A stretch of 64,000 nt of DNA from Pseudomonas sp. DG56-2. GTDB lineage: Bacteria > Pseudomonadota > Gammaproteobacteria > Pseudomonadales > Pseudomonadaceae. The DNA lies in assembly GCF_004803755.1 (NCBI RefSeq), contig NZ_CP032311.1, forward strand, positions 2,434,501 to 2,498,500. The letters are read 5' to 3'. The position numbers were made by a program, and so were the translations under genes. Shown here piece by piece: positions 28,401 through 38,605 of this stretch (within the stretch, counting starts at the first letter, position 1; each line of letters starts with the position of its first letter). The notes under the pieces were generated by a model, which was given only the letters and a program-made list of their open reading frames with translations, was not told where the DNA came from and did not search any database.

Positions 28401-30633
28401 GCTTGGTCAGCAATCGATAAAACCTTGGTTTCGTGCACCTATGCGCCTTGCCGATGGCCGCGTCGGTTATCCCCTTGGCGGAACCGTAGGTAGTCTGGCA
28501 GTCAACGCCAAGCTCCAGGCGCTGTATCCAGAGTTGACCGCTGGCGAGCTTGAGGCGATGAAAGCGCGGCTGTTGGTCGAGAATCAGACCATGGGCGATG
28601 CGCTGTTCAAATTGGACGCCGAGCGTACAGCGTTAAACCAAACGCTTGCGCAGTGGGTTCAAGCGAGCACTAGCGACTTTCAACGCAGTGCGCGAGTGCG
28701 ACTAAGAGAGCGGCTGATAAACGCCTGGCATCGAAAAGGCAGGCGTCGTCGCGCAGAGCTGATACTCGATGAACCGGATGCCGGCGCTCTACCTGCGCTA
28801 TCGGCGCGCTACGAACATATTCGAAGGTTGATCGTGCAGCCTATGCATCTGCAGCAACTACCAGTCGGCTTTTTGCGCTGTTTCCCCAAGCTCCAGATGT
28901 TGTCGTTGACGGGCAACCCACTGGGCGTCATTCCTGCGGATGTCGCGGCATTGACCGATTTACGTCAATTGACCCTGACAGAGGCCTGGTTGGAAAGTAG
29001 CGACGACATGTTCGAGGTGCTCAGGCCTTTGGTGAGGCTGCAGTCGCTGGAACTGCAGAACAATCATCTAGAGAGCATCCCCGCCTCAGCAGCGCAAGCC
29101 CTGGCATCATTGCCTGTTCTGGGGCGACTGAACCTGAGTGGCAACGCGATGGCCTTGAGCAGTACAGCGTTAGAAGTACTGAATGCTTTACCCCTGCGCT
29201 TTCTGGACTTGAGCAACACTGAGCTGGTGCTCGACGAAGTCGGCGCCCACGCTTTCGCAGGTTTTACCCACCTGCAGCGCCTGAATTTGAACGGTAATCC
29301 GCTGGGCAGCGTGGTGGAACTTGCGGGCTTGTCGCAATTGCAGCATCTGGGCCTTAGGAATTGCCAGTTGACGCAGTGGCCGGAGGGACTGCTCGCGCTG
29401 ATGAACCAGGATGCCTATGCGTTGCGAACGGTGGACTTGAGTCACAACCAGCTGACGCAAGTGCCCGATCTGGCGGGCACGCATTTTGGCGCGGGCCTGG
29501 CGCGCAACGCTGATGGCCTGCATGAGCTGGATATGTATTTCAATCCGCTCGATGCACAGAGTATTGCGCATTTGAACACCGTTGCTGCGGCGTTTCACTC
29601 TGAGGTGGAAGTGCGTATGCAGCCAGATTTCTCCTGGGTTGAAGGGGCAAGCCAGAGCCAGCGCAACCTGTGGCACGAGCTGTTTCAGCAGCAGCGCCAC
29701 AGGGCGCTGAACGATGTGCTTTCCCGACTTGCCTTGTCCAGTGAGTTCGAGCGCAACGCCGCCGACCTACGTGCCCGGGTCTGGTCTATGCTGCAACTGG
29801 CCTCTGAGCACACTCAGCTCAGGGAGGATCTGGTCGATATTGCCGGGACGTTCCCTGTTACTTGCGGCGATGCTGGTGCCGACGCCTTCAGCGCCTTGGA
29901 AATTGCGGTGCTGGTATTTCAGCGCAGTCTCGAGGCCAATACCGGCGAGCGGGCAGGGGCGTTGATCAAACTCTACGCTCAGCTGTTTCGCCGCCATGAA
30001 GTAGAGCGAATGGCAGATGCTCTATCGCTGGCGCGGACGTTGCGACGCCAGGCGCTGGTTGCCCAGGGCGCACTCCCGGCGCTGGATCCGCTGGATGATA
30101 TCAGCGATAGCGTACTCGTTCGTCAAGGTGTCGATGACATCGAAATACGATTGCTGCTGCGCCAGGGGCTGGCAGAGGCGCTGGATTATCCGGAACCTTC
30201 GAACGGCATGCTGTTCGAGGCCACCGCCAACGTTTCGTCACAGACGATCACCAGGGTGGCTGGCGCGGTCAGGGCGCGCGATACGCTTGCCAATCGCCAG
30301 GCATGGATGGTGGATGAAAGCAGTTGGCAGCGTTACCTCAAACAGCGCTATGGCGATCAATTTGATCAGGTGTCGACGGTCTGGGCTGAAGGCCTGGAAT
30401 ACTTGAGTTACTGCGACGAATCGTCCGAGGAGGTGCCCGATTTGCTCGATAGTGAGGTTCTGGCGGTGCTGCGTACCGTGCTCGAGGGAGAACCGCTGGA
30501 TGAGGCTGGTGCGTTGCGTCGACTGCGTATCCGTGATGGATACCTGGCGGCGGTCGATACTTTGGCAAGCGCGCGTAACCGTGCCGAGGTGGCCCTTATG
30601 AAGCGTTTGACCCAGGCCTTGTCTGCCTCGTAA
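25447..30633 (+). CDS. LRR and NEL-type E3 ubiquitin ligase effector with N-terminal toxin-like region
   Basis: A 1,728-residue protein. Residues about 50-560 resemble the dermonecrotic-toxin-like (DUF6543) region of Pseudomonas effectors, with hydrophobic segments near 431-462 and 483-498. Leucine-rich repeats run about 1128-1370 (LQMLSLTGNPLGVIP, LGRLNLSGNAM, LRTVDLSHNQLTQVP). The NEL domain follows, with the catalytic CxD motif TCGD at Cys1473 and Asp1475. NEL ligases of the IpaH/SspH type ubiquitinate host proteins after delivery into eukaryotic cells. No signal peptide or secretion machinery is visible nearby. The ATG at 25447 with AGGA is preferred over 25396, which has no Shine-Dalgarno. 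Expected hosts are insects, plants or protists. Confidence 0.87.
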   Translation: MATSPNLSIPGLNGRFLKEHLPDWLKHATPADLKRWREGLLPAQFTSDGQADWFTQASEADREALNNAQKRSRTSSQALARALKNLQPLSAFAEPLLMDKLTAELDEVFDVNTTQLVEIHYEAVLLGSMLRLQPRRQTLMQAALQNFAADTAFEKGSALAPQGAFELELKSDSTAARPQFQYRYTRKLKTRPESFAKWCHELDLGGKYQAHLSEVFEAPETADEVRTLSMNAYKDNLRLLAQTAFMKGEITSSARQMFNQLLEGNQAALFHGKPVSCQTLTMYQSPLGGVLTFSANRITSNEQEPIVAYFPGAPLYPLKEYPSVKALKQDLRVNLLSPTYRQLFRSYVPQHEQAHFFKLLDEKLLDNSAELDPGANLHLRDEVIEGELFDYVHDQQLARLKASALALAVPSAQVDEEARNKRVAYWESIGFNALNAAAFIVPALGGVMAVVAGYQLLNEVVDGAHAWEAGDIDEAVGHFESAALNLTLAIAGGVAGSSGRPINASERVDGLLRVTLPGGEERLWKPDLEPYARDVVLTGRAADAEGVYHLSGKQYIRIDERVFEVAKDAEGEWSIRHPEDDQAYQPALTHNGEGTWQAIGEQPLQWSHEQLLKRIGVAAHGLTEEELEQAVKISGVDDDVLRRMHQDHMKIPPLLKEALRRYQVDRRVSRLITCLREGAPNAQGLGFEPTLAQDLTRWPQLVFEVYDETNLNREPIRYGAHRWPSGRVIRLSVQEIFANKLAEKVLADLTDSEAIDLFGTSVEADKRLDVLRARVAERASARRGEIFKVMYEDGGQSHSPEQLRLMRDFPTLTDAAALEIADAADAAELKQLQANEGRVPMRLAEEARIYQRQIVLGRAIQGLHRPTLASLDSDRLALGLLGTLPGWSDTVRVEMRENGLSGRLLASVGSAGGELKSLVRQEGLFSVFDAQGLELAKGEEIGASLLKALPDSERQAMGLEVNDSHRLCRALYAQAIGDQAVAAKLLGQQSIKPWFRAPMRLADGRVGYPLGGTVGSLAVNAKLQALYPELTAGELEAMKARLLVENQTMGDALFKLDAERTALNQTLAQWVQASTSDFQRSARVRLRERLINAWHRKGRRRRAELILDEPDAGALPALSARYEHIRRLIVQPMHLQQLPVGFLRCFPKLQMLSLTGNPLGVIPADVAALTDLRQLTLTEAWLESSDDMFEVLRPLVRLQSLELQNNHLESIPASAAQALASLPVLGRLNLSGNAMALSSTALEVLNALPLRFLDLSNTELVLDEVGAHAFAGFTHLQRLNLNGNPLGSVVELAGLSQLQHLGLRNCQLTQWPEGLLALMNQDAYALRTVDLSHNQLTQVPDLAGTHFGAGLARNADGLHELDMYFNPLDAQSIAHLNTVAAAFHSEVEVRMQPDFSWVEGASQSQRNLWHELFQQQRHRALNDVLSRLALSSEFERNAADLRARVWSMLQLASEHTQLREDLVDIAGTFPVTCGDAGADAFSALEIAVLVFQRSLEANTGERAGALIKLYAQLFRRHEVERMADALSLARTLRRQALVAQGALPALDPLDDISDSVLVRQGVDDIEIRLLLRQGLAEALDYPEPSNGMLFEATANVSSQTITRVAGAVRARDTLANRQAWMVDESSWQRYLKQRYGDQFDQVSTVWAEGLEYLSYCDESSEEVPDLLDSEVLAVLRTVLEGEPLDEAGALRRLRIRDGYLAAVDTLASARNRAEVALMKRLTQALSAS

Positions 30634-30650
30634 CAAACCGATGATGCAAG

Positions 30651-30691
30651 AAAAAGGGCAGTGGATTCGTTTGCCAATGAATCCACTGCCC
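30651..30691 (-). terminator. Rho-independent terminator of the cysI operon
   Basis: On the minus strand GGGCAGTGGATTC pairs with GAATCCACTGCCC (30656-30668 and 30679-30691), 13 perfect pairs around a ten-base loop, followed by TTTTT (the A-run at 30651-30655). It ends the cysI-DUF934 transcript 18 bases past its stop and may also stop transcripts from the NEL gene. Confidence 0.9.
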
Positions 30692-30708
30692 CTGATCAGC
30701 ATCGAGAC

Positions 30709-31203
30709 TTAACGGCGACGGAACAACGGTTGCGGCTCGTCAGTGGACGCCTGGTAGGTCACGGAGAAGTCCTTGAGGCTTTCCAGTGCTTCTACCGGGT
30801 CCTTGTCGGCACGCAGGGCGAAGGCGTCGAAGCCGCAGCGCTTCATGTAGAACAATTGGTCGCGCAGCACATCGCCGATGGCGCGCAGCTCGCCAGTGAA
30901 CTTGTAGCGATCACGCAGCAGGCGCGCATTGGAGTAGTTGCGCCCGTCAGTGAACGCCGGGAAATTCAGCGCGATGACCTGGAAGTTGCCGACGAACTCG
31001 CCGATTTCCTCTGCTTCTTCGTCCGCGTCCAGCCACACACCCAGACCGCCATCGCGGGCTTTGAGGGCATGACCGTGGTCGCGCCACAACTGCAGCGGAA
31101 CAATGTAGTCGTCGCAGTTGGTCAACTCGTCGAAATTAGCGTCCTTGGGCAGCAGGTGCCAGGTTTCGTCGACGATCTCGTTGTTCTTAATTATTCGCTG
31201 CAT
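30709..31203 (-). CDS. DUF934 sulfite-reduction accessory protein
   Basis: A 164-residue DUF934 protein (MQRIIKNNEIVDETWHLL, GLGVWLDADEEAEEIG, ARLLRDRYKFTGELRAIGDVLRDQ, FYMKRCGFDAFALR). The family is regularly encoded directly after cysI and is thought to assist assimilatory sulfite reduction, possibly as an electron-transfer partner. The ATG at 31203 overlaps the cysI stop by 17 bases; the frame is open further upstream inside cysI. Confidence 0.93.
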   Translation of the reverse strand: MQRIIKNNEIVDETWHLLPKDANFDELTNCDDYIVPLQLWRDHGHALKARDGGLGVWLDADEEAEEIGEFVGNFQVIALNFPAFTDGRNYSNARLLRDRYKFTGELRAIGDVLRDQLFYMKRCGFDAFALRADKDPVEALESLKDFSVTYQASTDEPQPLFRRR

Positions 31204-32839
31204 AGACGCGCTCCTTGAAAGGGTCGATGCCAATACGTTGGTAGGTGTCGATGAAGCGCTCGTCTTCGGTACGTTTTTCAACATAGACGTCGATCAGCTT
31301 CTCGATCACATCCGGCATGGCGTCCTGGGCGAAAGAAGGGCCGAGAATCTTGCCCAGGCTAGCGTCGCGACTGGCGCTGCCACCGAGGGAAACCTGATAG
31401 AACTCTTCGCCTTTCTTGTCTACCCCAAGAATGCCGATGTGGCCGACGTGGTGGTGACCACAGGCGTTCATGCAGCCAGAGATGTTCAGGTCCAGTTCGC
31501 CGATATCGAACAGATAGTCCAGATCGTCGAAGCGGCGCTGGATGGACTCGGCAATCGGAATCGATTTGGCGTTGGCCAGCGAGCAGAAGTCACCACCGGG
31601 GCAGCAGATGATGTCGGTGAGCAAACCAATGTTCGGTGTGGCGAAGCCGCCTTCACGCAGTTCCAGCCACAGGGCGTGCAGTTGGCTCTGCTCGACATCG
31701 GCAAGAATGATGTTCTGCTCGTGGGAGGTGCGCAACTGGCCGAAGCTGTAGCGATCGGCCAGATCGGCAACCGCATCGAGCTGCTTGTCGGTCAGGTCGC
31801 CAGGCGCTACACCGGTGGGCTTTAGCGACAAGGTCACGGCAACGTAGCCCGGCTTCTTGTGCGCCAGCACGTTGCGAGTGCGCCAGCGCGCAAAGCCTGG
31901 GTTCTGCAGTTCGAGTTCGCTGAAGTCGAGGTTGTCGAGCAGCTTGTAGTCCGGGTCGACGAAGTGCTTGGCCACACGGTGCACTTCGGCTTCGGTCAGC
32001 GTGGTGCTGCCGCCGCGCAGGTGAACCATTTCGGCATCGACTTTCTCGGCAAAGACTTCAGGGGTCAGTGCTTTGACCAGGATCTTGATCCGCGCCTTGT
32101 ACTTGTTGTCGCGACGGCCGTAGCGGTTGTAGACCCGCAGGATCGCATCCAGGTAGCTGAGCAGGTCCTGCCACGGCAGGAACTCATTGATGAAGGCGCC
32201 AACTACCGGAGTACGGCCCAGGCCGCCACCCACCAATACGCGGAAGCCCAGCTCACCGGCAGCGTTGTACACCGGCTCCAGGCCGATGTCGTGCACTTCG
32301 ATGGCGGCGCGGTCGCTGCTCGAGCCGTTGATCGCGATTTTGAACTTGCGCGGCAGGTAGGCGAACTCGGGGTGGAACGTGGTCCATTGACGGACGATTT
32401 CACACCATGGGCGTGGATCGATCACTTCGTCGGCGGCGACACCTGCGAACTGGTCGGTGGTGACGTTGCGCAGGCAGTTGCCGCTGGTCTGGATCGCGTG
32501 CATCTGCACGGTAGCCAGTTCAGCCAGGATCTCCGGGATGTCTTCCAGGGCTGGCCAGTTGTACTGCACGTTCTGCCGGGTGCTGATGTGGGCATAGCCC
32601 TTGTCGTAGTCGCGCGCGATTTTCGCCAGCATCCGCGTTTGTCGCGACGTCAGCTGGCCATAAGGCACGGCGACTCGCAACATCGGGGCAAAACGTTGAA
32701 TATAGAGGCCATTTTGCAGGCGCAATGGGCGGAACTCTTCTTCGCTCAGCTCTCCGGCCAGGTAGCGGCGGGTCTGATCACGGAACTGCTTGACGCGGTC
32801 CTCGATGATCCGCTGATCGTACTCGTCATATACGTACAT
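31187..32839 (-). CDS. cysI: Sulfite reductase hemoprotein subunit
   Basis: A 550-residue siroheme/4Fe-4S enzyme that reduces sulfite to sulfide with six electrons in cysteine biosynthesis. The duplicated ferredoxin-like halves are visible (YIQRFAPMLRVAVPYGQL, RLVGG-type GGGLGRTP). The cluster cysteines lie in CCPGGDFC and SGCMNACGHH. The ATG at 32839 begins MYVYDEYDQ, the usual Pseudomonas start. An upstream frame of 14 codons looks non-coding. A separate CysJ-type flavoprotein is not in the window. Confidence 0.96.
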   Translation of the reverse strand: MYVYDEYDQRIIEDRVKQFRDQTRRYLAGELSEEEFRPLRLQNGLYIQRFAPMLRVAVPYGQLTSRQTRMLAKIARDYDKGYAHISTRQNVQYNWPALEDIPEILAELATVQMHAIQTSGNCLRNVTTDQFAGVAADEVIDPRPWCEIVRQWTTFHPEFAYLPRKFKIAINGSSSDRAAIEVHDIGLEPVYNAAGELGFRVLVGGGLGRTPVVGAFINEFLPWQDLLSYLDAILRVYNRYGRRDNKYKARIKILVKALTPEVFAEKVDAEMVHLRGGSTTLTEAEVHRVAKHFVDPDYKLLDNLDFSELELQNPGFARWRTRNVLAHKKPGYVAVTLSLKPTGVAPGDLTDKQLDAVADLADRYSFGQLRTSHEQNIILADVEQSQLHALWLELREGGFATPNIGLLTDIICCPGGDFCSLANAKSIPIAESIQRRFDDLDYLFDIGELDLNISGCMNACGHHHVGHIGILGVDKKGEEFYQVSLGGSASRDASLGKILGPSFAQDAMPDVIEKLIDVYVEKRTEDERFIDTYQRIGIDPFKERVYAANN

Positions 32840-33058
32840 AGGGGTCCTGTTCTCAAGCTGCTTGCAGCTAATCGCGCGCACGGCCGCGCACTCCCAAAGC
32901 GGAGCGGGAGGAACGATAGCAGTTTGCGGTTATACGCAAAAGTGATGTTTTAGCATATGAAAAGAACCATTTGGACTAAGTGAGATTGACTGCCATTTGG
33001 CCGTTTGACCCGTCACGGTGTTTATAATTGACGGTTTTGAATAGCAGGAGAGCTCCAC

Positions 33059-34141
33059 ATGCTCAAGGCCTTGTGCCAAAGCCTTTGCCTGAGTCTGCCG
33101 CTGGCAGCCGGGGCACAGGCTGCATCGGTGGTTTTTCTCAATCCGGGCTATTCCAATGAAACCTTTTGGCTCAGCTATTCGAACTTCATGCAGGCTGCGG
33201 CAAAAGACCTGGGCATGCAGTTGCGCATCGAATACAGCGAGCGGCAATCGGAATTGGCCCTTGTTCAGGCACGCCAGGTGCTTGAGGGCAATCCGCGTCC
33301 AGACTATCTGGTGTTAGTCAATGAACAGTATGTGGCCCCAGAAATCATCCGCCTTTCGCGCGACAGTGGGGTCAAGCTGTTCCTGGTCAACAATGGTCTG
33401 ACCGCCGACCAGGCGCGATTGATTGAGCAGAACCCGGACAAGTACCCGCCACTGCTGGGCACACTGGTGAGCAATGATGAGCAGGCCGGGTACCAGATGC
33501 TCAAGGAACTGATAGCCCTGCACACGCACAAGGCTGGTAATCAGCCTGTGGAGTTGCTGGCGTTTTCCGGCCTGAAGACGACCCCGGCCGCGTATCTGCG
33601 CGAGCAGGGTATGCGCCGGGCCTTGGCCGAACACCCGGAGATTCGCTTGCGTCATGTGGTGCGCAGTGGTTGGGGCCAGCAGCGCGCTTACGAGCAGGCG
33701 CAGCAACTGCTCAAGCGCTATCCGAATATTGATCTGGTCTGGTCGGCGAATGACGAAATGGCCTTTGGTGTCATGCAGGCATTTGTCGAAACAGGTCGCA
33801 CGCCAGGCAAGGACGTCTTGTTCAGTGCCGTCAATAGCTCCGTGGAAGCGTTGCAGGCGCGCATTGACGGCACCCTCAGCGTGTTGATGGGCGGGCACTT
33901 TTCCATGGGCGGTTGGGCAATGGTATTACTGCACGATGATGCGCTGAATCTGCCAATCGATCGAGACGGCAAAAGGTTTCACCAAGTGCCAGTGTTGCAG
34001 ATGATCGACCCCATGCAGGCCAGGCGTTGGCTGAAATTGCAGGGCCAGGCCGACTACGGGCTGGACTTCAATCGCTTCAGTGCCCAGGGCCGCCCCCAAG
34101 ACTATAGGTATCCGTTCCTCAACGCGCCGGTCAACTATTGA
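33059..34141 (+). CDS. Orphan periplasmic sugar-type substrate-binding protein
   Basis: A 360-residue protein with a signal peptide (LSLPLAAGAQA) and a type I periplasmic binding fold: NPGYSNETFWLSYSNFM, VLVNEQYVAPEIIRLSRDSGVKLFLVNN (lobe 1), WSANDEMAFGVMQAF (ligand-cleft motif of LuxP/RbsB-type proteins). No permease, ATPase or sensor kinase is adjacent, so it could feed a distant transporter or serve as a sensory input. The ATG at 33059 follows AGGAG. The ligand is unknown. Confidence 0.86.
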   Translation: MLKALCQSLCLSLPLAAGAQAASVVFLNPGYSNETFWLSYSNFMQAAAKDLGMQLRIEYSERQSELALVQARQVLEGNPRPDYLVLVNEQYVAPEIIRLSRDSGVKLFLVNNGLTADQARLIEQNPDKYPPLLGTLVSNDEQAGYQMLKELIALHTHKAGNQPVELLAFSGLKTTPAAYLREQGMRRALAEHPEIRLRHVVRSGWGQQRAYEQAQQLLKRYPNIDLVWSANDEMAFGVMQAFVETGRTPGKDVLFSAVNSSVEALQARIDGTLSVLMGGHFSMGGWAMVLLHDDALNLPIDRDGKRFHQVPVLQMIDPMQARRWLKLQGQADYGLDFNRFSAQGRPQDYRYPFLNAPVNY

Positions 34142-34227
34142 AAAGTCCCTGCTTGAGCAAAGGTCATTACTGAACTTAACTGCTACGGGTGACATGCATT
34201 CCCATAACCACTACAAGAGGCGATGCA

Positions 34228-34341
34228 ATGGGAAACTCGACCAAAGCGGGTAAGGCAGACAGTAGTGTGGATGCCTGGGCAATTCTCTGTCTGATCATCC
34301 TGGTTGTTGTGACCGCCGTGTATTGGGTCAGCCACCAGTGA
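34228..34341 (+). CDS. 37-residue single-helix membrane microprotein
   Basis: A small ORF with AGAGG seven bases upstream of the ATG. The protein has a short polar N-terminus (MGNSTKAGKADSSVDAW) and one strongly hydrophobic helix (AILCLIIL through TAVYWV) with a short SHQ end. It is followed by an inverted repeat at 34366-34394. Coding status is supported by the Shine-Dalgarno, the hydrophobic pattern and the isolation of the frame. The function is unknown. Confidence 0.6.
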   Translation: MGNSTKAGKADSSVDAWAILCLIILVVVTAVYWVSHQ

Positions 34342-34365
34342 CAACACGCCAAGCGTAAGCACTGA

Positions 34366-34394
34366 CCGCCCGCAGAATGGACATCTGTGGGCGG
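34366..34394. terminator. Inverted repeat between convergent small genes
   Basis: CCGCCCGCAG at 34366-34375 pairs with CTGTGGGCGG at 34385-34394 (one G-T pair). It separates the microprotein gene from the convergent DUF2970 gene and probably ends both transcripts. Confidence 0.55.
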
Positions 34395-34411
34395 ATTGCA
34401 TTGTCAGCGGG

Positions 34412-34630
34412 TCAGCGCGCGGTCAAGTGCATGGCCAGTTGTACCAACCCCACCAATACCAGAATGAAGATCAAGGTGAAGACGGTGCCCAGCGCAATAA
34501 AATGGCTGGCCTTGCCGTAGGTAAAATCGCGGGCGCGATTCTTGCCGCTCTGCACGCCGAACGCCGCTGCCAGAATGCTCTGCAGCATCTGCCAGAGGGT
34601 GGGTGGTTTGCCTTGCACTGGATCGTCCAT
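34412..34630 (-). CDS. DUF2970 small membrane protein
   Basis: A 72-residue protein: a conserved cytosolic N-terminal segment (PPTLWQMLQSILAAAFGVQSGKNRARDF) and one hydrophobic helix (HFIALGTVFTLIFILVLVGLV). The family has no known function and in Pseudomonas is often next to metH, as here. The ATG at 34630 has GGAGCCTCTC upstream. Confidence 0.9.
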   Translation of the reverse strand: MDDPVQGKPPTLWQMLQSILAAAFGVQSGKNRARDFTYGKASHFIALGTVFTLIFILVLVGLVQLAMHLTAR

Positions 34631-34690
34631 GAGAGGCTCCTTGGAATAGGCATCCCCCTCATTGTAGGTGACAGTTGCGCGCTTTCAATT

Positions 34691-34740
34691 GCAAGCTGCA
34701 AGAAGGCACCGGGCCTTTTGCAGCTTGCAGCTTGCAGCTT
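34691..34740 (-). repeat. Three tandem heptamers plus a long hairpin after metH
   Basis: GCAGCTT occurs three times in tandem at 34720-34740, directly against the metH stop codon. The first copies also form the right arm of a hairpin: GCAAGCTGCAA (34691-34701) pairs with TTGCAGCTTGC (34718-34728), with an inner AAGGC/GCCTT stem. It is probably a metH transcript-end structure, but there is no T-run. Confidence 0.6.
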
Positions 34741-38448
<3,708 letters not shown>

Positions 38449-38528
38449 TAGGACTACCTGGTCGGGCAAAGACAAAAGTTGCGGAATAATAACAAAGCTG
38501 CGCGGTTTTTAGACGTGTCGAGGATTTA

Positions 38529-38545
38529 CATGAATTTCATTCATG
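38529..38545. promoter_or_regulatory. MetR-type operator upstream of metH
   Basis: CATGAATTTCATTCATG contains TGAA-N5-TTCA (38531-38543), the exact MetR consensus, within a longer palindrome. It lies 83 bases upstream of metH and 61 upstream of cti. MetR activates met genes with homocysteine as co-effector; assignment to MetR here is by consensus only. Confidence 0.7.
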
Positions 38546-38605
38546 TTGGCGCGCCGCCAGCACCGGTAGAATCGTGAAGCTTTCAATACCCAGGACTCTT
38601 GGCAC

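Noticed and set aside
34720..34740. Tandem heptamers as a CRISPR-like array
   Set aside because: The units are seven bases without spacers and form part of a hairpin at a gene end.
38449..38605. Cobalamin riboswitch before metH
   Set aside because: The spacer is only 157 bases, shared with divergent cti, and I see no B12-box-like conserved core; the MetR site explains control better.
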